NCBI GenBank assembly: GCA_944324075.1
Contig: CALUUZ010000019.1
Span: 1-53,197 of the forward strand
Reading direction: 5' to 3'
DNA from: Candidatus Mailhella excrementigallinarum
GTDB taxonomy: Bacteria > Desulfobacterota > Desulfovibrionia > Desulfovibrionales > Desulfovibrionaceae
Length of the DNA: 53,197 bases
Below are positions 1 through 8,091 of this stretch, one piece after another; position 1 is the stretch's first letter; every line of letters begins with the position of its first letter. The notes beneath the pieces are model-generated. The model was not told where the DNA came from. It was given only the letters and a program-made list of their open reading frames with translations, and made no database searches. Both the position numbers and the translations under genes were made by a program.

Positions 1-37
1 AGAACCGCCCGCCGCCGTTCAGCAGCGGCGAGAAGCG

Positions 38-66
38 TTTATGCACCCTTCCGCCTCTCCTGTCAA
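38..66 (-). promoter_or_regulatory. candidate divergent promoter reading out of the window
   Basis: On the minus strand TTGACA (66-61) is followed after 17 bases by CATAAA (43-38), a 4/6 match to the -10 box. It would transcribe leftward, toward a gene outside the window, and would make 38-149 a divergent promoter region with the leuD promoter. Inferred from motif match and spacing only. Confidence 0.35.
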
Positions 67-121
67 ACACTTTTTTCGCCTTTTTCAAAATATTTTTCGG
101 CATGCCCCACTTTCTCCTTTC

Positions 122-149
122 TTGACAGTATGTTATAATATAGTATTTT
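122..149 (+). promoter_or_regulatory. candidate sigma70 promoter for leuD
   Basis: A perfect TTGACA (122-127) is followed 16 bases later by TATTTT (144-149), and a perfect TATAAT (134-139) also lies in this AT-rich patch. Transcription from about 156 would give a leader of about 365 nt before leuD. The patch stands out from the surrounding GC-rich DNA. The exact -10 is uncertain because TATAAT would need a poor -35 upstream. Confidence 0.45.
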
Positions 150-521
150 TCGCCGCCCGTAAACCCGCTCCTGCCGCAAACTGCTCCGAGGGGCACTCCC
201 TGTGCCCCTCCCTCTTCTGACCCGGCGCTCATCACAAAAAAACTGGCATGCCCCGCGAGATAAAAGTCAAGGCCGTGTATGTCGAAAATCACAGCGGATC
301 GTGAAACGCAACCTCTCCACGTTTTTGTTCCGCGGGATATGTCGCACCGCAATCTCACTCCGATCCCGCTTCCGGCAGACAAGACGATTCTCACCCCGGC
401 TCTACGGAAACCTCCCACTTCTATCCCTTGCGGGGAAAAGCTCTTTTGCGTAGACTGAAAACTCAGCATCCGGATTATTTCTGGATACACGTCGCTCCCA
501 CATTCAGCAAAGGATTTTCCC
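150..521 (+). other. long untranslated leader of leuD with a hairpin
   Basis: No convincing gene is seen here. A perfect 9-bp inverted repeat (GAGGGGCAC 188-196, GTGCCCCTC 202-210, 5-base loop) lies just after the inferred start of transcription. A reading frame starting GTG at 202 opens with Pro-Leu-Pro-Leu-Leu, which faintly recalls a leu leader peptide, but it runs 83 codons with non-protein-like composition, so I do not call it a gene. The rest of the leader shows no recognisable riboswitch. Confidence 0.35.
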
Positions 522-1019
522 ATGAACTTCAAGGGCAAGGCGCATAAGGTCGGGGATCATATTGATACCGACGCGATCATCCCCGCGCGTTTTCTGGTTA
601 CCACGGATGCCGCCAAACTGGGCGAAAACTGCATGGAAGGGCTGGAACCCGGCTGGGTGAAGCGCGTGACCAGGGGGGATATCATGGTCGCAGGCCGCAA
701 CTTCGGCTGCGGCTCTTCCCGCGAACATGCTCCGGTCGCCATTCTCGGCGCAGGCATGCCCGTGGTCATCGCGCACAGCTTCGCCCGCATCTTCTACCGC
801 AACAGCTTCAACATGGGGCTGCTCCTGCTTGAAGTGGGTGATGACGTGGACAAGATCCATGACGGCGATGAACTGGATATCGACGCTGCCGCAGGCGTCA
901 TCCACAATCGCAGTACAGGCGAGGATATTCCCTTCCCGCCGCTGCCCTCCTCCATGGCCCAAATTCTGAACAAGGGGGGCCTTGTGCCCTACGTCCGGGA
1001 ACGCATGCAGAGCGCATAG
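522..1019 (+). CDS. leuD: 3-isopropylmalate dehydratase small subunit
   Basis: Small subunit of isopropylmalate isomerase, which with LeuC converts 2-isopropylmalate to 3-isopropylmalate in cytosolic leucine synthesis. The 165-residue protein has the short bacterial/archaeal LeuD layout, with the conserved [10 protein letters not shown] stretch near residues 16-25 and the [10 protein letters not shown] swivel-domain motif near 62-71. The start is set by AAAGGA eight bases before the ATG. leuC is not in the window and not within 500 bp upstream, where a divergent promoter region lies instead. leuB follows after 324 bp, so leuD and leuB are close but may be separate transcripts. Confidence 0.95.
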   Translation: MNFKGKAHKVGDHIDTDAIIPARFLVTTDAAKLGENCMEGLEPGWVKRVTRGDIMVAGRNFGCGSSREHAPVAILGAGMPVVIAHSFARIFYRNSFNMGLLLLEVGDDVDKIHDGDELDIDAAAGVIHNRSTGEDIPFPPLPSSMAQILNKGGLVPYVRERMQSA

Positions 1020-1029
1020 ATTGTTTATT

Positions 1030-1066
1030 GGGGAGGGGGGGCTTTTTGAAAAAAGCCCCCTCCCCC
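1030..1066. repeat. GC-rich hairpin after leuD
   Basis: A G-rich arm (1030-1047, ending CTTTTT) pairs imperfectly with AAAAAGCCCCC-TCCCC (1050-1066), ten bases after the leuD stop. There is no U-tract after the stem, so it may be a processing or stability hairpin rather than a clean intrinsic terminator. A related G3-4 A G3 hairpin precedes leuB. Confidence 0.5.
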
Positions 1067-1230
1067 TCATCCCGCAAACACTTTACATATGCGGATGATA
1101 CAGATTTTGGCTTCTGCCTCTGCGGGAAATGTACGCAAACTCGTTCATCTGACGGGAAAAGTGAATTCTGTTCATGAACTGCGGACAGTCTTGCGGTGCA
1201 GGGCCGCAGAATGCTTTAATCAGCATTTCC

Positions 1231-1259
1231 TTGACAGTTTTTATCCCCCTCCTGATGAT
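1231..1259 (+). promoter_or_regulatory. candidate sigma70 promoter for leuB
   Basis: TTGACA (1231-1236), a 17-base spacer and GATGAT (1254-1259, 4/6 match). It lies 85 bases before the leuB start and directly before a 16-bp perfect hairpin, which would therefore be in the leuB 5' leader. Motif-based only. Confidence 0.4.
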
Positions 1260-1280
1260 GAAGTTCTGAAGAGAGGGATA

Positions 1281-1315
1281 CGGGGAGGGAAACTTCTGTG
1301 AAGTTTCCCTCCCCG
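1281..1315. repeat. perfect 16-bp hairpin upstream of leuB
   Basis: The arms 1281-1296 and 1300-1315 are perfectly complementary around a 3-base loop (TGT). There is no T-run on either side, so it is not a classical terminator. It ends 28 bases before the leuB start codon, just upstream of the ribosome binding site, and could act on translation or mRNA stability. Confidence 0.6.
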
Positions 1316-1343
1316 CAAAACTCACACCCAACAAGGTTTTCCC

Positions 1344-2417
1344 ATGAAAAAACACATCTGTGTAATGCCGGGGGACGGCATCGGACCGGAAATTGTAGAA
1401 GAAGCATTGCGCGTGCTGAACGCTGCAGCGAAAAAATTCGGCCATGAATTCAGTACGGAAGAGGCTCTCATCGGTGGTTCGGCCATTGATGCCACGGGTA
1501 CCCCCCTGCCCGAAGCGACGGTGGAAGCCTGCAAAAAGGCGGATGCCGTGCTGCTCGGCGCGGTGGGCGGCCCCAAATGGGATACTCTCGACCCGGCCAT
1601 CCGCCCGGAAAAGGGCCTTCTCGGCATCCGCAAAGCCCTCGGGCTGTTCGCCAACCTGCGGCCGGCCACACTCTTTCCCGAACTGGCCGGAGCCTGTCTG
1701 CTGCGCCCGGACATTGTGGGCAAGGGACTGGATCTTATCGTCGTGCGCGAACTGACCGGCGGCATCTATTTCGGTAAACCTGCGGGAACGGAAGTACGCG
1801 ACGGCAAGCGCACCGGCTGGAACACCATGATCTACAATGAGGATGAAATCGCCCGGATCGCGCATGTAGCCTTTCAGGCAGCACAGAAGCGACGCAACAA
1901 GGTCTGCTCGGTAGACAAGGCCAATGTGCTCGACGTGTCGCGCGTGTGGCGCGAAGTCGTCATTGAAGTGAGCAGGCAATACCCTGATGTGGAACTCAGC
2001 CACCTGTACGTGGACAATGCCGCCATGCAGTTGGTGCGCGATCCCTCCCAGTTTGACGTTATTGTAACGGGCAATCTGTTCGGAGACATCCTCTCCGATG
2101 AAGCCAGCGTCATTACCGGCTCTATCGGCATGCTGCCCTCTGCCTCCCTCGGCTCCGCACAGCCGGGCCTGTTCGAGCCGATCCACGGTTCCGCACCGGA
2201 TATCGCGGGTCAGGGCAAGGCCAATCCTCTGGCCACCATTCTGTCCATCGCCATGATGCTGCGTCATGCCTTTGACATGAGCATCGAAGCCGATGCCATC
2301 GAAAACGCCGTACACAAGACGCTTCAGGCGGGATTCCGCACCGGGGATATCATGGAAGCCGGCAAGACGCTCCTTTCCACCCGGGAAATGGGCGACAAGG
2401 TTATTGCCAGTCTCTAA
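1344..2417 (+). CDS. leuB: 3-isopropylmalate dehydrogenase
   Basis: NAD-dependent oxidative decarboxylation of 3-isopropylmalate to 2-oxoisocaproate, the third step of leucine synthesis in the cytosol. The 357 residues match the family length. Visible hallmarks are the N-terminal [10 protein letters not shown] stretch, the ELTGGIYFG region, the CSVDKANVL segment carrying the catalytic lysine, and the metal-binding GDILSDEAS region followed by [14 protein letters not shown], typical of the LeuB branch of the isocitrate/isopropylmalate dehydrogenases. AAGG nine bases upstream sets the start. It has its own candidate promoter and a strong leader hairpin, so it may be controlled apart from leuD. 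Confidence 0.96.
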   Translation: MKKHICVMPGDGIGPEIVEEALRVLNAAAKKFGHEFSTEEALIGGSAIDATGTPLPEATVEACKKADAVLLGAVGGPKWDTLDPAIRPEKGLLGIRKALGLFANLRPATLFPELAGACLLRPDIVGKGLDLIVVRELTGGIYFGKPAGTEVRDGKRTGWNTMIYNEDEIARIAHVAFQAAQKRRNKVCSVDKANVLDVSRVWREVVIEVSRQYPDVELSHLYVDNAAMQLVRDPSQFDVIVTGNLFGDILSDEASVITGSIGMLPSASLGSAQPGLFEPIHGSAPDIAGQGKANPLATILSIAMMLRHAFDMSIEADAIENAVHKTLQAGFRTGDIMEAGKTLLSTREMGDKVIASL

Positions 2418-2784
2418 GGCGAGATTCCGCCGCGACTCCGGAGCGGATGCAGTTTCAGTGCAACTATTGTTTCGTTTTTCCGTGCCGCCGTTCTCTGAAA
2501 AGGAAAATGGCGGCACGGATATGGCGTGCCGCGCCAGAGCGGCTGAAAATATCTGCGGCTCAGCATCATGCTCTGCCCCGCAGTTTTCATGCCCCGGCCG
2601 GACCCTGTGCCGCAAGTGAATTGCAGCGACAGCGGCCAGGGACGGCGCGGATGTTCTCGTTACGCTCAACTCATGGAACAGGTTCAAGGGCTTCTCACCG
2701 CAGGCCCGGTGGAACCGGATAGGCAGATATGGCTCAAGATGCCTTCATATGCCCTTTGCGGAAAGATGTTTCAACGAAAGAACT
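2418..2784. other. intergenic region with degenerate repeat
   Basis: No gene is supported between leuB and the glycosyltransferase. Positions 2537-2640 carry a diverged copy of the dispersed repeat family described elsewhere in this annotation: a GAAAATATCTGC motif at 2543-2554 and the CCGCAAGTGAATTGC module near 2610-2624, in the same orientation as the 22682-22852 copy. Local palindromes such as GGCGGCAC/GTGCCGC are also present. Confidence 0.45.
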
Positions 2785-3879
2785 ATGAAGACACTGTTTT
2801 GGATCGGCGGCCCCGGGAGGTTCGATGCGCAGGCCCTGCGCGACTGGCATATTGTCCGTTCCGAAGTCAGACCGGGCGAGTTTTTTTCCTGGGAAGACTG
2901 CGTATGTCGCTGTCAGGGCGAACCTGATGCCGTGCTGGTAGGAGATTCCAGTCTGCCGCCCTTTGTGCTTGGTGTCGAGAATTTTCCCTGCCCTACCATC
3001 TTCTATGCTGTGGATACCCATATCCATAGTTGGCTGCCCTTTTACGGACAGGCCTTTGATGCCTGCCTTGTCAGCCTGCGCGATCATCTGCCGCTGTTTA
3101 CCAGAGCCAGAGGAGGCAGACTCCCTGCGGAATGCGTACTGTGGTATCCTCCCTGCGCTCCCGCACTGCCCGAAACCGAAGTTCCCCCTCATTTTCCCGA
3201 TATGCCCAAGGAATGGGATTGCCTGTTTGTGGGAACCGTCAACCAGGATACTACCCCGCTACGCAAACGCTTCTTCGAGCTGCTGGGTAAAAAAGTCCCC
3301 ATTGAAATCAGAACAGGAAACTACAGAACACTCTTTCCGCGCGCCCGCCTTGTCATCAATATCTGTGAAAAGGGAGACCTGAACTTCCGTGTTTTTGAGA
3401 GTATGGGCTGCGGCGCGGCCCTGCTTACGCCGCGTATCCGGAACGGACAGGAAATCCTGTTCCTTCCCGGCGAACACATGCAGCTCTATACCATTCCGGG
3501 CCTTGCCGAGCGCTGCTTTCCTGACGCCCCGCCCCTGACAGACAGCATGTTGGAAAGCATGGCCACCGTAGCGGCGGATAATGCTGAAAAGGCGATCCAA
3601 AATATTCTGTCCGACGAGGCCCGCAGAAATGCCATGGCCCACAGGGCATGGAATGAAATCAATTCCTTCCACCGTCCCGTCCATCGGGCGGCAACTCTGC
3701 ATCGCCTGCTTGAAAACATCTCCCCTGCTGCTGCGGCGGAACGGCGTCGGCATGCAGCAGATATCCGCGCGCGTTATCTCAAATTCATGTACCTGCTCTG
3801 GGGAGAGAGTCTGCCGGCGGAGCACCCGTTGAAAGAAGCCTATATGCGAGCCGCTTTGGGAAAGTTCCCCCATCCATGA
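2785..3879 (+). CDS. CgeB-like glycosyltransferase
   Basis: Putative sugar transferase of the CgeB/glycosyltransferase group 1 type, probably acting in surface polysaccharide or glycan decoration in the cytoplasm. The 364-residue protein has the Glyco_trans_1_2-like C-terminal signature: an LVINICEKGDLNFRVFESMG stretch followed by GCGAALLTPR, where the glutamate of FESMG is the usual nucleotide-sugar ligand. The N-terminal half is a divergent GT-B domain. I start at MKTLFWIGG because an in-frame ATG 36 bases upstream gives an extension unlike the family. It stands alone between a repeat region and a convergent hydrolase gene, so the acceptor cannot be deduced. Confidence 0.75.
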   Translation: MKTLFWIGGPGRFDAQALRDWHIVRSEVRPGEFFSWEDCVCRCQGEPDAVLVGDSSLPPFVLGVENFPCPTIFYAVDTHIHSWLPFYGQAFDACLVSLRDHLPLFTRARGGRLPAECVLWYPPCAPALPETEVPPHFPDMPKEWDCLFVGTVNQDTTPLRKRFFELLGKKVPIEIRTGNYRTLFPRARLVINICEKGDLNFRVFESMGCGAALLTPRIRNGQEILFLPGEHMQLYTIPGLAERCFPDAPPLTDSMLESMATVAADNAEKAIQNILSDEARRNAMAHRAWNEINSFHRPVHRAATLHRLLENISPAAAAERRRHAADIRARYLKFMYLLWGESLPAEHPLKEAYMRAALGKFPHP

Positions 3880-3918
3880 CAACCATGGGGCGCAGTTCCC
3901 GCTTCTGAAAAGACTTCC

Positions 3919-5226
3919 TCACATGGTTTCCCGCAGCTCCATTCCCACAGTGCGCGCATAGTTGCGTCCTGAAGTGGTCAGCATATCCTCGGACATGGCA
4001 TCAAGCGCATCAGCCTTGAGCAGACGGTACTCGGCGGCATCCGGTTCCAAAGCCAGGAGATGATCGGCCAGACGCAGCGCCCAACCCACATCCCCGTCAT
4101 GGAGGGCTGCTTGTGCGCGTTGGAAGAGCGCGTCCGCCCCTCCCGCCAGCTCAACCATGCGGGCCGCTTCCTCGCAAGCGCCGAATCCTGTCAGCAACGC
4201 GCGGGGATTTCCGTCGAACCAGCCCCAGTAGGAGGCATACAGCGCGCGTACCGTCCAGGCGACATTGCCGTAGTATTCCCCCAGTTCATCCAGCCCGGCA
4301 AGATGCTCGGGCAGCCGGATCGTGCGGACAAGCTCGTCCGGCCCAAGTCCCCGGTTCATGCCTGCCACCGTTTCCCGAAACACATGTTCCAGGGCATCGT
4401 GATAGTTGGTCAGAGCCTTGTCTACAGCCTCACGGCCGATCCAGGGATCGCCATGCCCGACCAGCAGTGCATCCGCCCTGTATTTCCGCAACATCGCCAG
4501 GGTGGCAATCCAGGACGGTACATCCCGGCAGGGCATGCCGCGCACCGGGTATACATTGGGAAAAGAACGGTACATGGCGTCCCCAGCGACCAACACGCCG
4601 TCATCGGGCAGCCATACGCACAAGGCATCCGCCGTTTCCGACGGAGCTGCGAACAGCTCCAGGCGAACACCGCACAGCTCCAGTTCCCGGCGCTCGTTTT
4701 CCAAAAAATGATCAGGGTGTATGGCCCCCTGTTTTCCATTGAACGCCGCACCAGACGGCATGACGGCGCGCAGGGGGGACAACCCCGTACCGCTGCGAAG
4801 CTCCGGCGGCAGTTTAGCTCCGTTCTGCCGCGCGCCTCTGGCTCCGAACTGCATCATGAGCCCGGCGGATTCAAACAAGGCGACTTCAGCCCCAAAATTC
4901 GATCTCGCCCAGATCTGGACCTCTCCGTCAGCAGCAAATACCGGGGAACCTCCCGTATGATCCCCATGCCCATGCGTATAAATAATTGCGCGTACCGGAA
5001 GCGGTGTAATCTTCCGAAACTCTTCCCTGATCTCCTGTGCTACGGACGGAAGCATGCCTGTATCCACCAGAATGACACCATCATTCCCCACTATCATGGA
5101 TACATTGGACTCATCATACGCCACAGCCTGCCATACCCGTTCTCCCGCTCTTATCATATGAGGGAACAAGGTACTCTGACGAACTTCCAGCCGCAGCGTC
5201 GCGGCGCTTTTTTCCCTTTTCATCAA
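3919..5226 (-). CDS. alkylsulfatase-like metallo-beta-lactamase-fold hydrolase
   Basis: Zinc hydrolase related to the SdsA/YjcS alkylsulfatases, which release sulfate from alkyl sulfate esters. The metal site THGHGDHTGG (His85, His87, Asp89, His90), an FPNVYPVRG segment, a GHGDP histidine, and the C-terminal YYGNVAWTVRALY-type dimerisation region all match that family. Two departures are visible. It is 435 residues rather than about 650, lacking the SCP2-like C-terminal domain, and an acidic metal ligand appears as Asp in VAGDAMY. It has no obvious signal peptide. AAAGGAAT precedes the start. The substrate is unproven; the whole promoter region lies in the 700-bp gap upstream. Confidence 0.75.
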   Translation of the reverse strand: MMKREKSAATLRLEVRQSTLFPHMIRAGERVWQAVAYDESNVSMIVGNDGVILVDTGMLPSVAQEIREEFRKITPLPVRAIIYTHGHGDHTGGSPVFAADGEVQIWARSNFGAEVALFESAGLMMQFGARGARQNGAKLPPELRSGTGLSPLRAVMPSGAAFNGKQGAIHPDHFLENERRELELCGVRLELFAAPSETADALCVWLPDDGVLVAGDAMYRSFPNVYPVRGMPCRDVPSWIATLAMLRKYRADALLVGHGDPWIGREAVDKALTNYHDALEHVFRETVAGMNRGLGPDELVRTIRLPEHLAGLDELGEYYGNVAWTVRALYASYWGWFDGNPRALLTGFGACEEAARMVELAGGADALFQRAQAALHDGDVGWALRLADHLLALEPDAAEYRLLKADALDAMSEDMLTTSGRNYARTVGMELRETM

Positions 5227-5526
5227 AAATTCCTTTGCGGTTTGAGACCTCCCCCTTCAGGGGGAAAAGAGGTGTTGACAAGACGGAGAAGCCGGTGAAA
5301 TCCTTTTCCGTAACCTTTCCCTTCAGGGAGGGCAATCCGCACGCCCCCTCTCCGTCGGCTGCTTCAGTCAGTCGGCGGATGGGACGTTTGTGGATTGAAA
5401 CATGCCTTTCCTCCGTGAAAACATTTTTTCAGTCGGCACTGTCACAGAGCCTTTCAATTTTACCATTCTCCGTCAAATGTTCCGCGCCGGCGGCCAGGGA
5501 TTCCGCAACGCCTCTCATAATCCCAT

Positions 5527-5595
5527 GCCGCCGCAATTCATCTGCTGCGTCAAGCTCCGGCTTCGGGCGTAATACTTGCAGATCAGCCCATGAGG
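5527..5595. repeat. dispersed repeat variant, copy 1
   Basis: This segment aligns nearly base for base with 25694-25760. Both run from GCCGCA through GTCAAGCTCCGGCTTCGGGC to a CATGAGG end. The internal CTCCGG and CCGCAATTC pieces are shared with the AGAGC-ended repeat family, so it is probably a diverged or partial relative. Confidence 0.55.
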
Positions 5596-5746
5596 AGCTG
5601 GTGGAGAGACAGCTCTGCCAGATGAACAGACACGCCGCATTCAGACTCCACTCTTCCGGGAAGAATACCGCTCGTGCGCCTCCCCGACCGACCCTGCCGT
5701 ATATGCTGTCCCTCTCTCACGGCATGGTTCTGACGAACCTTTTATA

Positions 5747-5758
5747 TTCGATATCGAA
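5747..5758. promoter_or_regulatory. candidate operator palindrome
   Basis: TTCGATATCGAA is a perfect 12-bp palindrome in an AT-rich pocket. On the minus strand it is followed immediately by TATAAA (5746-5741), which resembles a -10 box, so a bound regulator could block a leftward promoter toward the alkylsulfatase-like gene 500 bp away. The regulator is unknown. Confidence 0.3.
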
Positions 5759-5814
5759 CATATATCGTCATTCACCTGTCATGTAAAGAACCTCTCCTGT
5801 GTCCCTTGCAGAAA

Positions 5815-5845
5815 AGGCCGGTTCGGACACATCCCGAACCGGCCT
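5815..5845 (-). terminator. intrinsic terminator after bamD
   Basis: A 12-bp perfect stem (5815-5826 with 5834-5845) around a 7-base loop, followed on the minus strand by TTTTC. It lies 80 bp past the bamD stop and probably ends the trxA-trxB-bamD transcript. Confidence 0.75.
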
Positions 5846-5928
5846 GGCTGAAAACGATATCTGCCTTGCGGTGAGAATGTCACCCCTTCGGGAGACACTC
5901 CTGCTGTTTGAATCGACTCCCAAACCAG

Positions 5929-6651
5929 CTACAGCCAGCGGAAATAATCCTTCCAGGACCCCTGTCGTTTTTCGCGTTCAGCTTCCGCACTGTTTTCCCT
6001 GAAACGCAGATAGGCACTCTCGCCCTTTTTGCGGGCATATTCCGCCACATCCGTTACATCACCGTAATTCTCAAGAACATAGCGGTATCTCGTCCATGCG
6101 GCCTGATAATTGCCCATGCTCCAGAACACGTCACCGATATACACTTCACGCTGAGCCAGCAGACTGCGGCACTCCGCAATCTGCTCATGCGCCTTTTCCG
6201 CGTATTCCGTTCCGGGATAGCTCTGCTCAAGGCGCTGAAAATACTCCAGAGCCTCGGCCACCTCGGTGGAAGCCTGATCCACTGAACGATACGTGCTTTT
6301 CAGCGACATCCCCAGCTGATACAATACATAGGGAATGGCGCTGTGCCGCGGATGCAGGGTTTCAAAGTCTCTGTACGCCTCAGCCGCTTCCGCATACTTC
6401 TTGTTCAGAAAATAGGCATCAGCCAGCGACAGTTCAGCCTCTACCGCATAGGGGCTGAAAGGATAGTCATCCTTGATGCGGGCATAGGATTCCGCCGCCT
6501 TGGCATATTCCCCGGCCCGCATGGCGTCGTTGCCGTTCTCGTAAATTTCCTGCACCGTGTCTTCCGACACGGGCAGGAAGTATTCATCAATGAGACCGCA
6601 GCCCGACAGCAGGAGACAGACCAGCAACGACAGGACAGGCAGTTTAGCCAT
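5929..6651 (-). CDS. bamD: outer membrane protein assembly factor BamD
   Basis: Lipoprotein of the BAM complex, which inserts beta-barrel proteins into the outer membrane and works with BamA on the periplasmic face. The 240-residue protein starts with a short lipoprotein signal ending LLSGC (lipidated Cys18), followed by tetratricopeptide-type helical repeats of the YfiO/BamD pattern: [20 protein letters not shown], then [18 protein letters not shown], then later repeats to the C-terminus. Its start overlaps the end of trxB by 8 bases, so the two are translationally coupled. The link between envelope assembly and the thioredoxin pair is unusual but may simply reflect operon layout. Confidence 0.9.
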   Translation of the reverse strand: MAKLPVLSLLVCLLLSGCGLIDEYFLPVSEDTVQEIYENGNDAMRAGEYAKAAESYARIKDDYPFSPYAVEAELSLADAYFLNKKYAEAAEAYRDFETLHPRHSAIPYVLYQLGMSLKSTYRSVDQASTEVAEALEYFQRLEQSYPGTEYAEKAHEQIAECRSLLAQREVYIGDVFWSMGNYQAAWTRYRYVLENYGDVTDVAEYARKKGESAYLRFRENSAEAEREKRQGSWKDYFRWL

Positions 6652-7585
6652 TCATTCGCTCCAGGTAGGACAGGGCGGCAGTGGCGGCGGTGGCTCCGTC
6701 GCCTACAGCGCTGCTCACCTGACGACACAATTTCGCACGCACATCACCAGCCGCGAACAGGCCTGGCAGATTGGTACGCATTTCGGCGTCAGTTCTGACA
6801 AAGCCCTGGGCATCCATATCCAGCGCGGCGGGCAGGAAGCCGGAAAGGGGCTGCATGCCTACATAAATGAAGAGACCTTCCACCGGAATGACGCGGGTTT
6901 TCCCACTGCCGACATGACGCACGGCAATGGCATCCATATTTTCCCCGCCCCGGATTTCATCAATCACATGACTGGTGACAAGCTCAATCTTGTCGGGCAT
7001 GGCGGCAATCTTATCCACATAGACCTTGCTGCCGCGAAACCCTTCGCGTCGATGAATCAGATATACCTTGTCAACAATGCGCGCAAGGTACAGGGCTTCC
7101 TCAAGCGCGGAGTTGCCTCCGCCCACCACGGCCACATTCTTTCCGCGATAGAAGTTGCCGTCGCATACCGCACAGTAGGAAACCCCCCGCCCGGTAAACC
7201 TGTCCTCACCCGGCGCGCCGAGCGCCCTATGATGCGCTCCGGTGCAGACAATCACACTCCGGGCACGCACGGACTCCCCGTCTTCGGCAAAGCGGGCCTC
7301 AAACCAGCCGCCTTCCTGCGCAGGGATCTCCAGGGAAACAATCTCGCCGCGCAGCCGTTCCACGGGATACTCATCAAGGTGAGCGGAAAACATATCCGCA
7401 AGCTCCCACCCCTTGATTCCCTTCGGAAAACCCGGATAATTCTCGATTTCCGCCGTACTGAGAACCTGGCCGCCCGGAGCGCCTTTTTCCACAAGCGCTG
7501 TACTCATCCCCCCGCGCACAAGATAGAGCGCGGCTGTCAGCCCGGCCGGACCAGCCCCAAGAATGAGGGCGTCGAAACTTTTCAT
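6644..7585 (-). CDS. trxB: thioredoxin-disulfide reductase
   Basis: FAD enzyme that passes electrons from NADPH to thioredoxin in the cytoplasm. The 313 residues show the N-terminal FAD-binding [13 protein letters not shown] motif (residues 10-22), the redox-active CAVC pair (Cys138, Cys141), the NAD(P)-binding [13 protein letters not shown] motif, and the C-terminal GLFAAGDVR motif. The start codon overlaps the trxA stop as ATGA, and the end overlaps bamD, so the three genes form one coupled unit served by the promoter at 8026-8054. Confidence 0.96.
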   Translation of the reverse strand: MKSFDALILGAGPAGLTAALYLVRGGMSTALVEKGAPGGQVLSTAEIENYPGFPKGIKGWELADMFSAHLDEYPVERLRGEIVSLEIPAQEGGWFEARFAEDGESVRARSVIVCTGAHHRALGAPGEDRFTGRGVSYCAVCDGNFYRGKNVAVVGGGNSALEEALYLARIVDKVYLIHRREGFRGSKVYVDKIAAMPDKIELVTSHVIDEIRGGENMDAIAVRHVGSGKTRVIPVEGLFIYVGMQPLSGFLPAALDMDAQGFVRTDAEMRTNLPGLFAAGDVRAKLCRQVSSAVGDGATAATAALSYLERMNG

Positions 7586-7902
7586 GCAAGCGCCTTGTCA
7601 AGCATGGCGGTAATGTTGGACTTGCCCACGGCTCCGGTGACCTGTTCCACAATTTCGCCGTTCTTGAACACAATCAGCGTAGGAATCGCGCGAATGCCGA
7701 AGCGGCCGGGCGTCATCGGGCTGTCATCCACATTCATCTTGTACACATTGGCGCGGCCGGCGTATTCCTGAGCAATTTCATCGATAACAGGGGCAAGGCC
7801 GCGGCAGGGACCGCACCAGGGAGCCCAGAAATCAACCAGAACAGGAGTGGAAGACTTGATGACCATGCTGTCAAAGGTTGCATCGGTAACTTGCTCGGAC
7901 AT
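7582..7902 (-). CDS. trxA: thioredoxin
   Basis: Small cytosolic dithiol protein that reduces disulfides in target proteins and is recycled by the TrxB encoded next to it. The 106-residue product has the canonical WCGPC active site (Cys30, Cys33), the preceding VDFWAPW strand and the cis-proline loop IRAIPTL. I start at MSEQ because GAGGAG lies eight bases before it; an upstream in-frame ATG would add eight residues and place the binding site inside the gene. First gene of the trxA-trxB-bamD operon. Confidence 0.96.
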   Translation of the reverse strand: MSEQVTDATFDSMVIKSSTPVLVDFWAPWCGPCRGLAPVIDEIAQEYAGRANVYKMNVDDSPMTPGRFGIRAIPTLIVFKNGEIVEQVTGAVGKSNITAMLDKALA

Positions 7903-8025
7903 GAGAAACTCCTCTGTATGCTGCATGTGAAGTTGGTGTCCGCCGGAGGCGGCTTATCCCCCGCAATGCCCGGACACGAACGGAATTGTCGGAAACAACA
8001 TATGGATATACGGTTCCATCTGAAT

Positions 8026-8054
8026 ATTGTAGGTTCGCCCCATGTCACTGTCAA
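8026..8054 (-). promoter_or_regulatory. sigma70-type promoter for trxA-trxB-bamD
   Basis: On the minus strand TTGACA (8054-8049), a 17-base spacer, then TACAAT (8031-8026). This is a near-consensus housekeeping promoter 124 bp before the trxA start, the best promoter match in the window. Confidence 0.75.
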
Positions 8055-8091
8055 GGGAGACGCTCCGGGGCAGGCTCTCCGTCATGCGGCC

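Larger units (their letters stand above)
5227..5928. other. 700-bp intergenic region with repeats and a palindrome
   Basis: No gene is supported. From left to right it holds two CCCTTCAGGG-type short hairpin repeats (about 5250-5265 and 5330), a copy of a dispersed repeat variant at 5527-5595 that also occurs at 25694-25760, a perfect 12-bp palindrome at 5747-5758, and the bamD terminator at 5815-5845. It contains whatever promoter serves the alkylsulfatase-like gene. Confidence 0.5.

Noticed and set aside
202-453. Possible leader peptide gene before leuD
   Set aside because: Starts at GTG inside a hairpin, is far longer than leu leader peptides and has poor composition; kept only as a speculation in the leader finding.
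1083-2687. Long open frame on the strand opposite leuB
   Set aside because: It lies wholly over leuB and flanking repeats, has no family signature or ribosome site, and such mirror frames are expected in GC-rich genes.
5275-5280. TTGACA as a rightward promoter
   Set aside because: No -10-like sequence at 15-19 bases and no gene follows on that strand.
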